36,291 nt of DNA. It comes from an uncultured Alphaproteobacteria bacterium (lineage in GTDB: Bacteria > Pseudomonadota > Alphaproteobacteria > Micropepsales > Micropepsaceae). The notes beneath the pieces are model-generated. The model did not search any database and was not told the origin of the DNA. It saw only the letters and a list, made by a program, of their open reading frames with translations. The DNA lies in the NCBI GenBank assembly GCA_903837555.1, contig CAILUV010000021.1, positions 1-36,291 of the forward strand. The letters run 5' to 3'. Each line of letters starts with the position of its first letter. The stretch's first letter is position 1. Position numbers and translations under genes: made by a program. Shown here in pieces: positions 7,881 to 16,011 of the stretch.

Positions 7881-10805
7881 TCACGCCAGATGCGCTGCCA
7901 GCAGGCTGGCGACGTGCACCGCCTTGCGGTCGGCGCCATCCTCGATCTGGTGGCGGCAGGACGTGCCATCGGCCACCAGCACCGTATCGGCATCGGCCTT
8001 GCGCGCGGCAGGAAGCAACGACAGCTCGCCCATCGCCAGGGACATGTCTGCGGTTTCCGACTGATAGCCGAAGGCCCCCGCCATGCCGCAACAACTCGAT
8101 TCGATCTTCTCCAGCGTCAGGCCGGGGATCAGCTTGAGGGCTTCTTCCACCGGCCCCATCGCCCCGAATGCCTTCTGGTGACAATGGCCGTGCAACATGG
8201 CTTTAGACTTCGCCGGTTGCAGGTTCGGCTTGAACCTTCCCGCCTTCGCCTCGCGGGCGATGAACTCCTCGAACAGCAGGGCATGGGCCGCAGCGCGTTT
8301 GCTGTCCGCGCCCGGCAACATGGCGATGGCCTCGTCGCGAAAGGAGAACAGGCAGCTCGGCTCCAGCCCCACCAGCGGCACGCCGCGCGCGAAGAACGGC
8401 GCCAGCGCGGCCAGTGTGCGTGTCATCTCGGCTTTCGCCGCCTCCACATTGCCGACCGCCAGATAGGTACGCCCGCAGCACAGTGAACGCGATGAGCCAT
8501 CCGCCGGCGCGGCCAGATGCACGCGGTAACCGGCACTGGTCAGAACCTTGATGGCGTCGCGCAGGATTTCCGGCTCGAAGGCCGCATTGAAGCTGTCGGC
8601 CCACAGCACGACTTCGTGACCAGTTTCGGGACCAAAGCTGGCGCCGCGCTCATCGAACCGGTCGCTGCGCCACAGCGGCAGATCGCGCTTGGCGCTGAAC
8701 CCCATCAGGACTTCGGACAGCCAGCGTAAAAATCCGCTGCGGTTGCGCAGGTTCAGCAGCGGCGCGGCCTTGGCGGCCAATGGCGCATAGCGCGGCAAAT
8801 GGGCGATCAGCCGGTCGCGCAGGCTGTAGCCGCGCTCCTTCGCCCGCGCCGACAGCACTTCGATCTTCATCCGCGCCATGTCCACGCCGGTGGGACATTC
8901 GCGCTTGCAGGCCTTGCAGGAGACGCAAAGCTGCATGGTCTCCATCATCTCGTCGGAGGTAAACGCCCCGGCCCCCAACTGGCCGGACACCGCCAGCCTG
9001 AGCGTGTTGGCGCGGCCGCGCGTGACATGCTGTTCGTCGCGCGTGACACGGTAAGACGGACACATTGCCCCGCCTTCGGATTTGCGGCAGGCGCCATTGT
9101 TGTTGCACTGCTCGGCCGCGCCCTGGAAGCCGCCGATCGCGCCGGGATATTCCGACCAGTCCAGCGCCGGCTTGAAATCCTGCACCTCGTAGTCAGGCGC
9201 ATAGCGAAACAGGCTGCGCTCATCAAATTTGGGACTGCGCACGATCTTGCCGGGATTCATCGTGCCTTGCGGATCGAATGTGTCCTTGACCTCTTCGAAC
9301 GCCGCAATCAGGCGCGGCCCGAACATGTCTTCGTGGAATTCGCTGCGCACCAGCCCGTCGCCATGCTCGCCCGAATGTGAGCCCTTGTACTGGCGCACCA
9401 GTTCGAAGGCTTCCTCGGCAATGGCGCGCATCGCCTTGACGTCTTTTTCCAGCCGCAGATTCAAAACCGGGCGCACATGCAGGCAACCTTCGCTGGCATG
9501 GGCATACCAGGTGCCGCGCGTGCCGTTGCGTTCGAAACATTCGGTCAGCTTGGCCGTATACTCCGCCAGGTGCGGCAGCGGCACGGCGCAGTCTTCCACG
9601 AAAGAGATCGGCTTGGCCTGCTCCTTCATCGACATCATGATGTTGAGGCCGGACTTGCGCAGCTCGGTGATGGCGTTCTGCAGCGCCGGGTCATAAACCT
9701 CGACCACCCCACCCCACTTGGCGCCGCCATGCGAGAAATCCACGCCCAGATCACCCATCATCTGGGAAAGCGCAGCCATGCGGCGATGGTTTTCTTCCTC
9801 GCCGGAATCGAACTCCACCAGCAGGATCGCACGGGGCTTGCCGCGCAACATCGCTTCCAGCGTGGCGTGGAACAGCGGTATCTCCGCCGCCAACCCCAGC
9901 ATGGTGTCATCGACCAACTCGACCGCGATGGGCTTGAGCGTCACCAGGTGCTGGGCGGCATCCATCGCGGCATGGAACGAACCGAAATGGCAGACGCCCA
10001 GCGCGCGCTTGCCCAGAACCGGCGACAGTTGCAGCTTGATGGCGGTGGAATAGGCCAGCGTGCCTTCCGATCCCACCAGCAGATGCGCCAGGTTGATGCG
10101 GTTGTGGCGCGGGTTCATCGCGTCGATGTTGTAGCCGCCGACCCGGCGATGCACCTTGGGGAAACGGGATTCCACCTCGCCCGCTTCGCGCGTGCCGATG
10201 GCCATCAGTTTCTGCGCCAGTGGCCGCAGCGCGGAGTCGACATCCGACAGGTCGGGTGCAACTTCGCCAAAATGGTGGGCGCTGCCATCGGCCAGCACCG
10301 CATCAATGGTCAGCACATTGGCGCGCATGGTGCCGTAGCGGATGGAACGGCCGCCGCAACTGTTGTTGGCGGTCATGCCACCAATGGTCGCGCGCGACGC
10401 CGTGGAAACGTCGACCGGAAACCACAGGCCATGCGGCTTCAACTGGCGATTGAGATCGTCCAGCACGATGCCGGGCTCCACCGTCACGGTGCGGCCTTCC
10501 ACATCCAGCGACAAGATGCGGTTGAGATGCTTGGAGCCGTCGATGATGAGGCCCGCATTGACAGTCTGTCCGCACTGGCTGGTGCCACCACCCCGCGCGG
10601 TGACGGCAAGCCCCTCTTCGCGCGCCAGCGCCAATGCGGTCACCGCGCTGTCCATGCTGCGCGGCACAACAACGCCCGCCGGCATGATCTGATAGTGAGA
10701 GGCATCCGTCGCGTAACGGCCGCGCGAAAAGGCGTCGAACAGCACGTCGCCGGAGACATGGGCTTTCAGCCGCCTTTCAAGGCCCGGATGCGCGGCAAAT
10801 GCCAT
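7881..10805 (-). CDS. FAD- and Fe-S-containing D-2-hydroxyacid dehydrogenase (YdiJ/GlcD-GlcF-like fusion)
   Basis: The 974-residue protein joins a GlcD-like flavin half to a GlcF-like iron-sulphur half. The PCMH-type FAD domain (about residues 40-200) includes VTARGGGTSQCGQTVNAGL and GGMTANNSCGGRSIRYGT. An FAD-oxidase C-terminal domain follows, with HSGEHGDGLVRSEF. The Fe-S region has CNNNGACRKSEGGAMCPSYR and CVSCKACKRECP. Two CCG-type repeats end the chain (LCCGRTYLAVG and ESSCCGMAGAFG, with HGHCHQKAFG between them). Such proteins oxidise D-2-hydroxyacids (lactate, 2-hydroxyglutarate, glycolate) and pass electrons to the respiratory chain. The divergent aminotransferase and carrier suggest a hydroxy-acid or glyoxylate pathway, but the substrate is not determined. 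The start ATG has only a weak ribosome-binding site. Confidence 0.9.
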   Translation of the reverse strand: MAFAAHPGLERRLKAHVSGDVLFDAFSRGRYATDASHYQIMPAGVVVPRSMDSAVTALALAREEGLAVTARGGGTSQCGQTVNAGLIIDGSKHLNRILSLDVEGRTVTVEPGIVLDDLNRQLKPHGLWFPVDVSTASRATIGGMTANNSCGGRSIRYGTMRANVLTIDAVLADGSAHHFGEVAPDLSDVDSALRPLAQKLMAIGTREAGEVESRFPKVHRRVGGYNIDAMNPRHNRINLAHLLVGSEGTLAYSTAIKLQLSPVLGKRALGVCHFGSFHAAMDAAQHLVTLKPIAVELVDDTMLGLAAEIPLFHATLEAMLRGKPRAILLVEFDSGEEENHRRMAALSQMMGDLGVDFSHGGAKWGGVVEVYDPALQNAITELRKSGLNIMMSMKEQAKPISFVEDCAVPLPHLAEYTAKLTECFERNGTRGTWYAHASEGCLHVRPVLNLRLEKDVKAMRAIAEEAFELVRQYKGSHSGEHGDGLVRSEFHEDMFGPRLIAAFEEVKDTFDPQGTMNPGKIVRSPKFDERSLFRYAPDYEVQDFKPALDWSEYPGAIGGFQGAAEQCNNNGACRKSEGGAMCPSYRVTRDEQHVTRGRANTLRLAVSGQLGAGAFTSDEMMETMQLCVSCKACKRECPTGVDMARMKIEVLSARAKERGYSLRDRLIAHLPRYAPLAAKAAPLLNLRNRSGFLRWLSEVLMGFSAKRDLPLWRSDRFDERGASFGPETGHEVVLWADSFNAAFEPEILRDAIKVLTSAGYRVHLAAPADGSSRSLCCGRTYLAVGNVEAAKAEMTRTLAALAPFFARGVPLVGLEPSCLFSFRDEAIAMLPGADSKRAAAHALLFEEFIAREAKAGRFKPNLQPAKSKAMLHGHCHQKAFGAMGPVEEALKLIPGLTLEKIESSCCGMAGAFGYQSETADMSLAMGELSLLPAARKADADTVLVADGTSCRHQIEDGADRKAVHVASLLAAHLA

Positions 10806-10906
10806 GAGAAATGGATCGTCCCTGATTGAATTTTGTTCGGACTTTTTGCCGGTTCCGGGCTAAAAGCAACGGTATTATGACAGCCTGCGGGGCCTGAAGG
10901 AACGCC
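10806..10906. promoter_or_regulatory. Divergent promoter region between dehydrogenase and aminotransferase genes
   Basis: This 101-nt spacer serves two head-to-head genes. On the + strand a TATTAT box (10873-10878) is a plausible -10 element, and AAGGA (10897-10901) is the ribosome-binding site of the aminotransferase gene. No convincing -35 at 17 nt was found, so an activator may be needed. Confidence 0.4.
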
Positions 10907-12091
10907 ATGACCTCTGGACAGCATTTTCTGCAAATTCCCGGCCCCAGCCCGGTGCCCGAGCGTATTCAACGCGCCATCGACCGCCAGGTAATTGACCATC
11001 GCGGACCGGAATTCCAGAAGCTGGGTCACGAGGTGCTGGAAAGTATCAAACCGTTGTTCGGCACCACTGGCCCGGTGATCATCTATCCGGCGTCGGGCAC
11101 CGGCGCGTGGGAGGCCGCCATCGTCAATACGCTGTCGCCCGGCGATCACGTGCTGATGGCCGAGACCGGCCAGTTCGCCACCCTTTGGCAGAAGCTGGCG
11201 TCGCGCTGGGGCATCGAGGTCGATTTCATTCCCGGTGACTGGCGCCACGGCGTGGATGCCGCCGCGATCGAAACCAGGCTGGCCGAAGACAAGGCGCACA
11301 AGATCACTGCCGTGATGGTGGTGCATAACGAAACCTCCACCGGCTGCCTGTCCGACATCGCCGCCGTGCGCAAGGCGATCGACAGCGCAAAGCATCCCGC
11401 CATGCTGATGGTCGACACCATCTCGTCGCTGGGTTCAACGCCGGTGACGCGCGATGCCTGGAATGCCGATGTGATCGTGTCGGGTTCGCAAAAGGGCCTG
11501 ATGCTGCCGCCGGGGCTTTCCTTTACCGCTGTCTCCGATCGCGCCATCGCCGCATCCAAGACCAACACGCTGCCGCGTTCCTATTGGGACTGGCAGGAAA
11601 TGATCGCCTTCAACGCCAAGGGCTTCTTCCCGTACACGCCAGCCAGCACCCTGCTTTACGGCCTGAAGGAAGCCATTGCCATGCTGAACGAAGAAGGCCT
11701 AGAAAATGTCTTTGCTCGCCATCTGCGCCTGGCCGCAGCCTGCCGCGCGGCGGTAAAGGGCTGGGGCCTGGACGTGCTTTGCGTCGACCCCAAGGTCTAT
11801 TCCCCCATCCTGACCGGCATTCTGATGCCCGCCGGTCATGACGCCGACAATTTCCGCAAAGTCGCGCTGGAGAATTTCAATATCTCCTATGGCGCGGGCC
11901 TAGGAAAAGTCGCGGGCAAGGTGTTCCGCATCGGCCATCTGGGCGACTGCAACGAGCTGACCCTGATGGCGGCGCTGTGCGCCACCGAAATGTCGCTCAA
12001 GCTCGCGGGCGTGCCGCACAAGGCTGGCGGCGTCGCAGCCGCCATGACAAGCTTCACGGACGGAAACGAAAAACAGCGCCTTTCGGCCTAA
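10907..12091 (+). CDS. PLP-dependent aminotransferase, serine/alanine-glyoxylate (class V) type
   Basis: The 394-residue class-V aminotransferase opens with FLQIPGPSPVPERIQRAI, the usual N-terminus of serine-glyoxylate/alanine-glyoxylate aminotransferases. YPASGTGAWEAA binds the cofactor phosphate, MVVHNETSTG and LMVDTISSLGSTPV line the active site, and VSGSQKGLMLPPGLSF carries the Schiff-base lysine (Lys196). Members include SgaA (serine-glyoxylate) and PucG (ureidoglycine-glyoxylate); the sequence alone does not separate them. A 40-nt gap separates it from the MFS gene, and it lies divergent to a 2-hydroxyacid dehydrogenase, supporting a role in interconverting hydroxy-, oxo- and amino acids. 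The ATG has an AAGGA site 5 nt upstream. Confidence 0.88.
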   Translation: MTSGQHFLQIPGPSPVPERIQRAIDRQVIDHRGPEFQKLGHEVLESIKPLFGTTGPVIIYPASGTGAWEAAIVNTLSPGDHVLMAETGQFATLWQKLASRWGIEVDFIPGDWRHGVDAAAIETRLAEDKAHKITAVMVVHNETSTGCLSDIAAVRKAIDSAKHPAMLMVDTISSLGSTPVTRDAWNADVIVSGSQKGLMLPPGLSFTAVSDRAIAASKTNTLPRSYWDWQEMIAFNAKGFFPYTPASTLLYGLKEAIAMLNEEGLENVFARHLRLAAACRAAVKGWGLDVLCVDPKVYSPILTGILMPAGHDADNFRKVALENFNISYGAGLGKVAGKVFRIGHLGDCNELTLMAALCATEMSLKLAGVPHKAGGVAAAMTSFTDGNEKQRLSA

Positions 12092-12131
12092 GAACGCATA
12101 AGCGCCAGGCCGGCGCACACAGGGGTTGGGG

Positions 12132-13388
12132 ATGAAGCAGCGATTGTTCAGCGCGCCGAACGTCGTTCTGGGGCTGCTGTGCCTGATGTACTTCATCACC
12201 TATGTCGACCGGGTCAATATCTCGACCGCCGCCAGCGAAATTCAGGGCGAGTTCGGCTTCAGCAACACCCAGCTTGGCCTGATCTTCTCTGCCTTCGCCT
12301 ATCCCTATCTGATCTTCCAGGTGATCGGCGGCTGGGTCGGCGACCGTTTCGGCGCCCGCAAGACGCTGTTCTGGTGCGGCATGGTCTGGGCGCTGGCCAC
12401 TGTGCTGACCGGCTTCGTAAATGGCCTGGTGGCGCTGTTCATGGTGCGCATGCTGGTGGGCCTGGGTGAAGGCGCCACCTTCCCCACCGCCACCCGCGCC
12501 ATGCAGAACTGGACATCGTCGGCCAAGCGTGGCTTCGCACAGGGCATCACCCATGCCTTCGCCCGCCTGGGCAATGCGATCACGCCGCCGCTGATTGCCT
12601 TCCTGATGGCGGCCTTCACCTGGCGCGGGGCGTTTTTCGTGCTGGGCGCGGTCAGCCTGCTTTGGGTATTCGCCTGGGTGGCCTACTTCCGCAATCACCC
12701 GACCGAGCATCCCCACATCACCCAGGAAGACCTGGACGAGATCAAGCCGCGCGCAATCTCCACCGAGCGTCCCAAGACGCCCTGGGGCCCGCTGGTAAAG
12801 CGGATGTGGCCGGTGACGCTGACCTACTTCTGTTACGGCTGGACCTTGTGGCTTTACCTCAACTGGCTGCCGCTGTTCTTCAAGACCAATTACGACATGG
12901 ATATCCGCAAGTCGGCGATCTTCGCCTCCGGCGCCTTCTTCGCGGGCGTGGTGGGCGACACGCTGGGCGGCGTGCTGTCGGATTATGTACTCAAGCGCAC
13001 CGGCAGCCTGCGCACCGCGCGCGTCGGCGTCACCGTGTTCGGCTTCTGCGGCGCCTTCCTGTCGCTGGTGCCGATCCTGTATGTCACGGACCCCGTCATC
13101 GTGGCGCTGTGCCTGTCGGGCGGATTCTTCTTCGCCGAGCTGGTGATCGGGCCGATGTGGGCGGTGCCGATGGACATCGCGCCGCGCTATGCCGGCACCG
13201 CCTCGGGCCTGATGAACACCGGCTCGGCCTTTGCCGCCATCGTCTCGCCGCTGGTCGCCGGTTACGTCATCGACGTCACCGGCAACTGGTATCTGCCGTT
13301 CCTGATGTCGATGGGCCTGCTGGCGCTGGGCGCCATCACGGCCTTCCTGATGCATCCCGAAAAACCGTTTGAAGAGGAAACCGCCTGA
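12132..13388 (+). CDS. MFS transporter, anion:cation symporter (ACS)-like
   Basis: The 418-residue carrier has about 12 membrane helices. Its first half shows the ACS-family marks: LMYFITYVDRVNISTAA in helix 1 and GGWVGDRFGARKTLFWCG in the loop 2-3 motif. MLVGLGEGATFPTATRAMQN matches the family signature around helix 4. These carriers import organic anions such as hexonates, hexuronates, tartrate or phthalate with protons. The ATG at 12132 has AGGGG at 12121-12125; the TTG two codons earlier was rejected because of its poor spacing. The stop shares one base with the start of the cupin gene (TGATG). Neighbours suggest a sugar-acid or hydroxy-acid substrate, which is inference. Confidence 0.88.
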   Translation: MKQRLFSAPNVVLGLLCLMYFITYVDRVNISTAASEIQGEFGFSNTQLGLIFSAFAYPYLIFQVIGGWVGDRFGARKTLFWCGMVWALATVLTGFVNGLVALFMVRMLVGLGEGATFPTATRAMQNWTSSAKRGFAQGITHAFARLGNAITPPLIAFLMAAFTWRGAFFVLGAVSLLWVFAWVAYFRNHPTEHPHITQEDLDEIKPRAISTERPKTPWGPLVKRMWPVTLTYFCYGWTLWLYLNWLPLFFKTNYDMDIRKSAIFASGAFFAGVVGDTLGGVLSDYVLKRTGSLRTARVGVTVFGFCGAFLSLVPILYVTDPVIVALCLSGGFFFAELVIGPMWAVPMDIAPRYAGTASGLMNTGSAFAAIVSPLVAGYVIDVTGNWYLPFLMSMGLLALGAITAFLMHPEKPFEEETA

Positions 13389-14254
13389 TGAAACGTCTTG
13401 CGCTCGTGACCGCCCTGCTGCTGGCCAGCACTGCCGCCCAGGCCCAGCTTGCTTCGAAGATCACCCATCACGATCCGGAGAAGACCCGCCTCCTCACCTC
13501 GGTGCACAAGGGCGCGGGCTCGATGCGCTATGCCGGATTGATGGATGCCAAGACGCTCTCGACCAATTTCATCTTCCTGCACCGCGGCGTTCTTCTGCCA
13601 GGCGGCGGCATCGGCCAGCATTTCCACAGTCACTGCGAAGAGATGTTCGTTATCCTGGACGGCGAAGCCGAGTTCACCATGAACGGCCGAACCTCCACCC
13701 TGAAGGGCCCGGCTGGCGCGCCCAACCGTATGGGCTCCTCGCATGGCATCTACAATGCCACCGACAAGCCGGTGGAGTGGATGAACATCAATGTCGGCAC
13801 GTCAAAGGTCTATGATGCCTTCGACCTGGGCGATGACCGGGTCGGCGCGCCCAAGGACGCCATTCCGCAATTCGTCACTATGAAGCTGGACAAGACACTG
13901 CTGAAGCCCGCCGCCACCGGCACCGGCGTCACCCGCCGCCGGGTGCTGGGCCCCAGCATCTTCTTCTCGCCCTGGGCTTATTACGACCATGTGATGATCG
14001 CGCCAAACGGCAGCACGGCGTCCACCACCGCCTCCGACATGAGCGAGGCTTATTACGTGATTTCTGGTGACGGCAGCGTGACCGTGAACGGCGAAACCGT
14101 CGCCATCAAGAAGGGCGATGCGATCCCGGTCGATGTCGGTCAGAGCAAAAGCTTTAAGGGCGGCAGCGCCCCGCTGGAGCTGATGGTGATCGGCGTCGCC
14201 AAGGACATGGAAGCCAAGAAGGCCTTCATGTCCGTGGCGGCCAACGCGCAGTAA
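13388..14254 (+). CDS. Exported two-domain cupin protein
   Basis: The 288-residue protein has a signal peptide (MKRLALVTALLLASTAAQAQ) and two cupin barrels. The first holds a full metal site pattern: GGIGQHFHSHCEEMFVILDG with H-x-H-x(3)-E, and a later His in MGSSHGIYN. The second (about residues 195-275, with EAYYVISGDGSVTVNGETV) keeps the fold but lacks the metal-binding histidines. Bicupins of this kind include dioxygenases, isomerases and sugar-acid binding proteins; export to the periplasm argues against the cytoplasmic ureidoglycine hydrolase. It is translationally coupled to the MFS carrier, so it may process or bind that carrier's substrate. Confidence 0.82.
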   Translation: MKRLALVTALLLASTAAQAQLASKITHHDPEKTRLLTSVHKGAGSMRYAGLMDAKTLSTNFIFLHRGVLLPGGGIGQHFHSHCEEMFVILDGEAEFTMNGRTSTLKGPAGAPNRMGSSHGIYNATDKPVEWMNINVGTSKVYDAFDLGDDRVGAPKDAIPQFVTMKLDKTLLKPAATGTGVTRRRVLGPSIFFSPWAYYDHVMIAPNGSTASTTASDMSEAYYVISGDGSVTVNGETVAIKKGDAIPVDVGQSKSFKGGSAPLELMVIGVAKDMEAKKAFMSVAANAQ

Positions 14255-14264
14255 CGGGTGAATC

Positions 14265-15272
14265 CTACCTGCGATGATACAGCGGCAACTGGCCCGGCAC
14301 CTGAATGCCGAGCTGGTACACGCTGCTGGTCGCGGTGAGATAGACCGTTTTACCGTCATCAGCGAAAGCCAGGTTGGCCACCACTTCCGGCAGCACGATC
14401 TTGCCGATCAGCTTGCCCTTGGGCGACAGGATCGACACCCCGCCGGCGCCGGTCGCCCAGATATTGCCCAGGCTGTCGATCTTCAGACCGTCCGGCACGC
14501 CGCCGTCGCCGCCCGTCTTGGGCCAGCGATAAAAGACGCGCATGTTTGAAAGCTTGCCGTCCGCGCCCACGTCATAGGCGCGCAGGTAAGCGTCCGGGAT
14601 CGAGTTGGCGACATAGAAGGTCTTCCCATCGGGCGAAAAACCCAGCCCGTTGGGCTGCGTCATGTCGGTGACCACCGCCGTCAGCTTGCCGCCGGCATAG
14701 CGATAGACGCCGTTGAACTTCATTTCCTTCTTGGGGTCGGCATCCATCTTGGGAAGCCCGAAAGACGGATCGGTGAACCACAGCGCGCCGTCACGCGAAA
14801 ACACCAGATCGTTGGGGCTGTTGAGACGCTTGCCCTCATACTTGGAGATGAAGGGCTTGACACCGCCCTTGTCATCCAGCCGCTCGATGGTGCCGATGCC
14901 CATGCGCGTCAGCAGAATGGTGCCGTCCTTGTCGGTCACCAGCCCGTTGGAGCCGGAGTTGGAGCCCTTGGGCGGATTGGTCAACCCGCCAGACGCCTTG
15001 AGCACCACCACCACATTGCCCATGCGGTCCAGGGCGCGGATATTGTTATGGGCGACGTCGGAAAAATACAGCCGCCCGTTTTTCCAAACCGGGCCTTCGA
15101 CAAAGCCGAAACCACCCGCCACGCGCCCCACCCGCGTGCCCGGCGCGATCACCGCATCCAGCGCCGGATCGAGGCGCTCGACCCGCATGGTGTCGACTTT
15201 CTTGGCGGTCTGCGCGAAAGCGGGCGCCACCAGCAAACACAAAGCCGGCACGGCATATCTCAGCATGGTCAT
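14265..15272 (-). CDS. Exported SMP-30/gluconolactonase/LRE-family protein
   Basis: The 335-residue protein has a signal peptide (LRYAVPALCLLVAPAFAQ) and a six-bladed beta-propeller of the SGL family. Metal-ligand segments are visible in order: GFVEGPVWKNGRLYFSD (Glu), RLNSPNDLVFSRDGALWF (Asn), QPNGLGFSPDGKTFYVANS (Asn) and GGVPDGLKIDSLGNIW (Asp). Family members hydrolyse sugar lactones such as gluconolactone, in line with a periplasmic step before uptake of a sugar acid by the nearby carrier. It converges on the cupin gene with a 10-nt gap. ATG 15272 has an AGGGAG ribosome-binding site that lies in the 3' arm of a hairpin. Confidence 0.88.
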   Translation of the reverse strand: MTMLRYAVPALCLLVAPAFAQTAKKVDTMRVERLDPALDAVIAPGTRVGRVAGGFGFVEGPVWKNGRLYFSDVAHNNIRALDRMGNVVVVLKASGGLTNPPKGSNSGSNGLVTDKDGTILLTRMGIGTIERLDDKGGVKPFISKYEGKRLNSPNDLVFSRDGALWFTDPSFGLPKMDADPKKEMKFNGVYRYAGGKLTAVVTDMTQPNGLGFSPDGKTFYVANSIPDAYLRAYDVGADGKLSNMRVFYRWPKTGGDGGVPDGLKIDSLGNIWATGAGGVSILSPKGKLIGKIVLPEVVANLAFADDGKTVYLTATSSVYQLGIQVPGQLPLYHRR

Positions 15273-15280
15273 TAAAAACT

Positions 15281-15310
15281 CCCTTTGTTTCGCAAAGGGC
15301 TGAAGCCCTT
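15281..15310 (-). promoter_or_regulatory. Two mutually exclusive hairpins before the gluconolactonase gene (attenuator-like)
   Basis: Read on the minus strand, AAGGGCT-TC-AGCCCTT (15310-15295) overlaps CCCTTTG-CGAAA-CAAAGGG (15299-15281), so the two stems cannot form together. The second is followed directly by AGTTTTT, as in an intrinsic terminator, and also buries the ribosome-binding site of the gene starting at 15272. It may simply terminate the LemA/TPM operon, or it may be a switch. Confidence 0.5.
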
Positions 15311-15326
15311 GGATTTGCGCGGGAGC

Positions 15327-16010
15327 TTAGGTCTCCAGAATGGTGTTGGGCAACCGGTTCTTTGGCGCGCCCGTGGGCGGGAAATGCTGCGCCAGCGCCG
15401 CGCCGCATATCTCGATGGCCTTGACGAAACCATCGGCGGGTTTACCCGCTGACATGGCGTCAGTCACCGCCGCGATGGCCGCGTTCCACGGCCCCTCGCC
15501 CACGATCTGGTGAATGTTGGAATGCGCCACCAGCTCAACCTTGCGGTCGCGGAAGGACGCGAAGATCAGCACATGGGGTTCGTCCTTGGAAAGCCGCGCG
15601 CCAGCCGAAGCAAAATGCCGTCGAGCCGCCTGCCGTACCCGGTAGCGCTTGAGCGCGGGCGGCGTCAGGGCGCTGCGCACGCCCGGCAACGCCACAATGA
15701 TCGCCACGATCAGGAAGACGCCCAGTTGCAGGATCGCATAGGTGGTCAGGCCGCGCAGGATCAGCTCCTGCATGGCGCGGGCGGAATCTTCCGTCCAGCT
15801 TGAAAAGATGCTGGCCAGCGCCAGCCGCTCCAGAAAAATCAGCACCAGGATAGGCGGCAGAACGAACGCGGCCAGCGCCGCCCACAACAGCGGCACCTCG
15901 CGGTAGCGCGATACCTGCCGCGTCAACACGCAGAAAATTTCACCGGCGGTTTTGCTTTCGGCCCCCGCAATCGCCGCCGCGATACGTTCTTGATCGGCTT
16001 TCGTCAGCAT
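15327..16010 (-). CDS. TPM-domain membrane protein
   Basis: The 227-residue protein begins MLTKADQERIAAAIAGAESK, followed by TAGEIFCVLTRQVSRYREV, the start of the TPM (TLP18.3/Psb32/MOLO-1) fold. Two membrane helices are visible, around PLLWAALAAFVLPPILVLIF and LQLGVFLIVAIIVALPGV. The domain resumes with DEPHVLIFASFRDRKVELVA and GPWNAAIAAVTDAM. TPM proteins often sit beside LemA and a YgcG-type TPM protein, as here; a common function in envelope maintenance is suspected, not shown. The ATG at 16010 lies 1 nt after the upstream stop. The frame stays open to 16187, but that extension is low-complexity Ala and a shadow of the Gly-rich tail of the upstream gene. Confidence 0.85.
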   Translation of the reverse strand: MLTKADQERIAAAIAGAESKTAGEIFCVLTRQVSRYREVPLLWAALAAFVLPPILVLIFLERLALASIFSSWTEDSARAMQELILRGLTTYAILQLGVFLIVAIIVALPGVRSALTPPALKRYRVRQAARRHFASAGARLSKDEPHVLIFASFRDRKVELVAHSNIHQIVGEGPWNAAIAAVTDAMSAGKPADGFVKAIEICGAALAQHFPPTGAPKNRLPNTILET

Positions 16011-16011
16011 C

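Noticed and set aside
9477-10829. 450-codon open frame opposite the dehydrogenase gene
   Set aside because: His/Gln/Arg-rich shadow of the FAD/Fe-S dehydrogenase coding strand; no recognisable domain and no ribosome-binding site.
12104-12118. Hairpin GCGCC-AGGCC-GGCGC between the aminotransferase and MFS genes as a terminator
   Set aside because: Only 5 bp, no T-run, and inside an apparent operon; too weak to list.
13388-14254. Cupin as (S)-ureidoglycine aminohydrolase of a purine-degradation operon
   Set aside because: It has a signal peptide and lost the second metal site, and no allantoin genes are nearby; the aminotransferase alone does not establish ureide catabolism.
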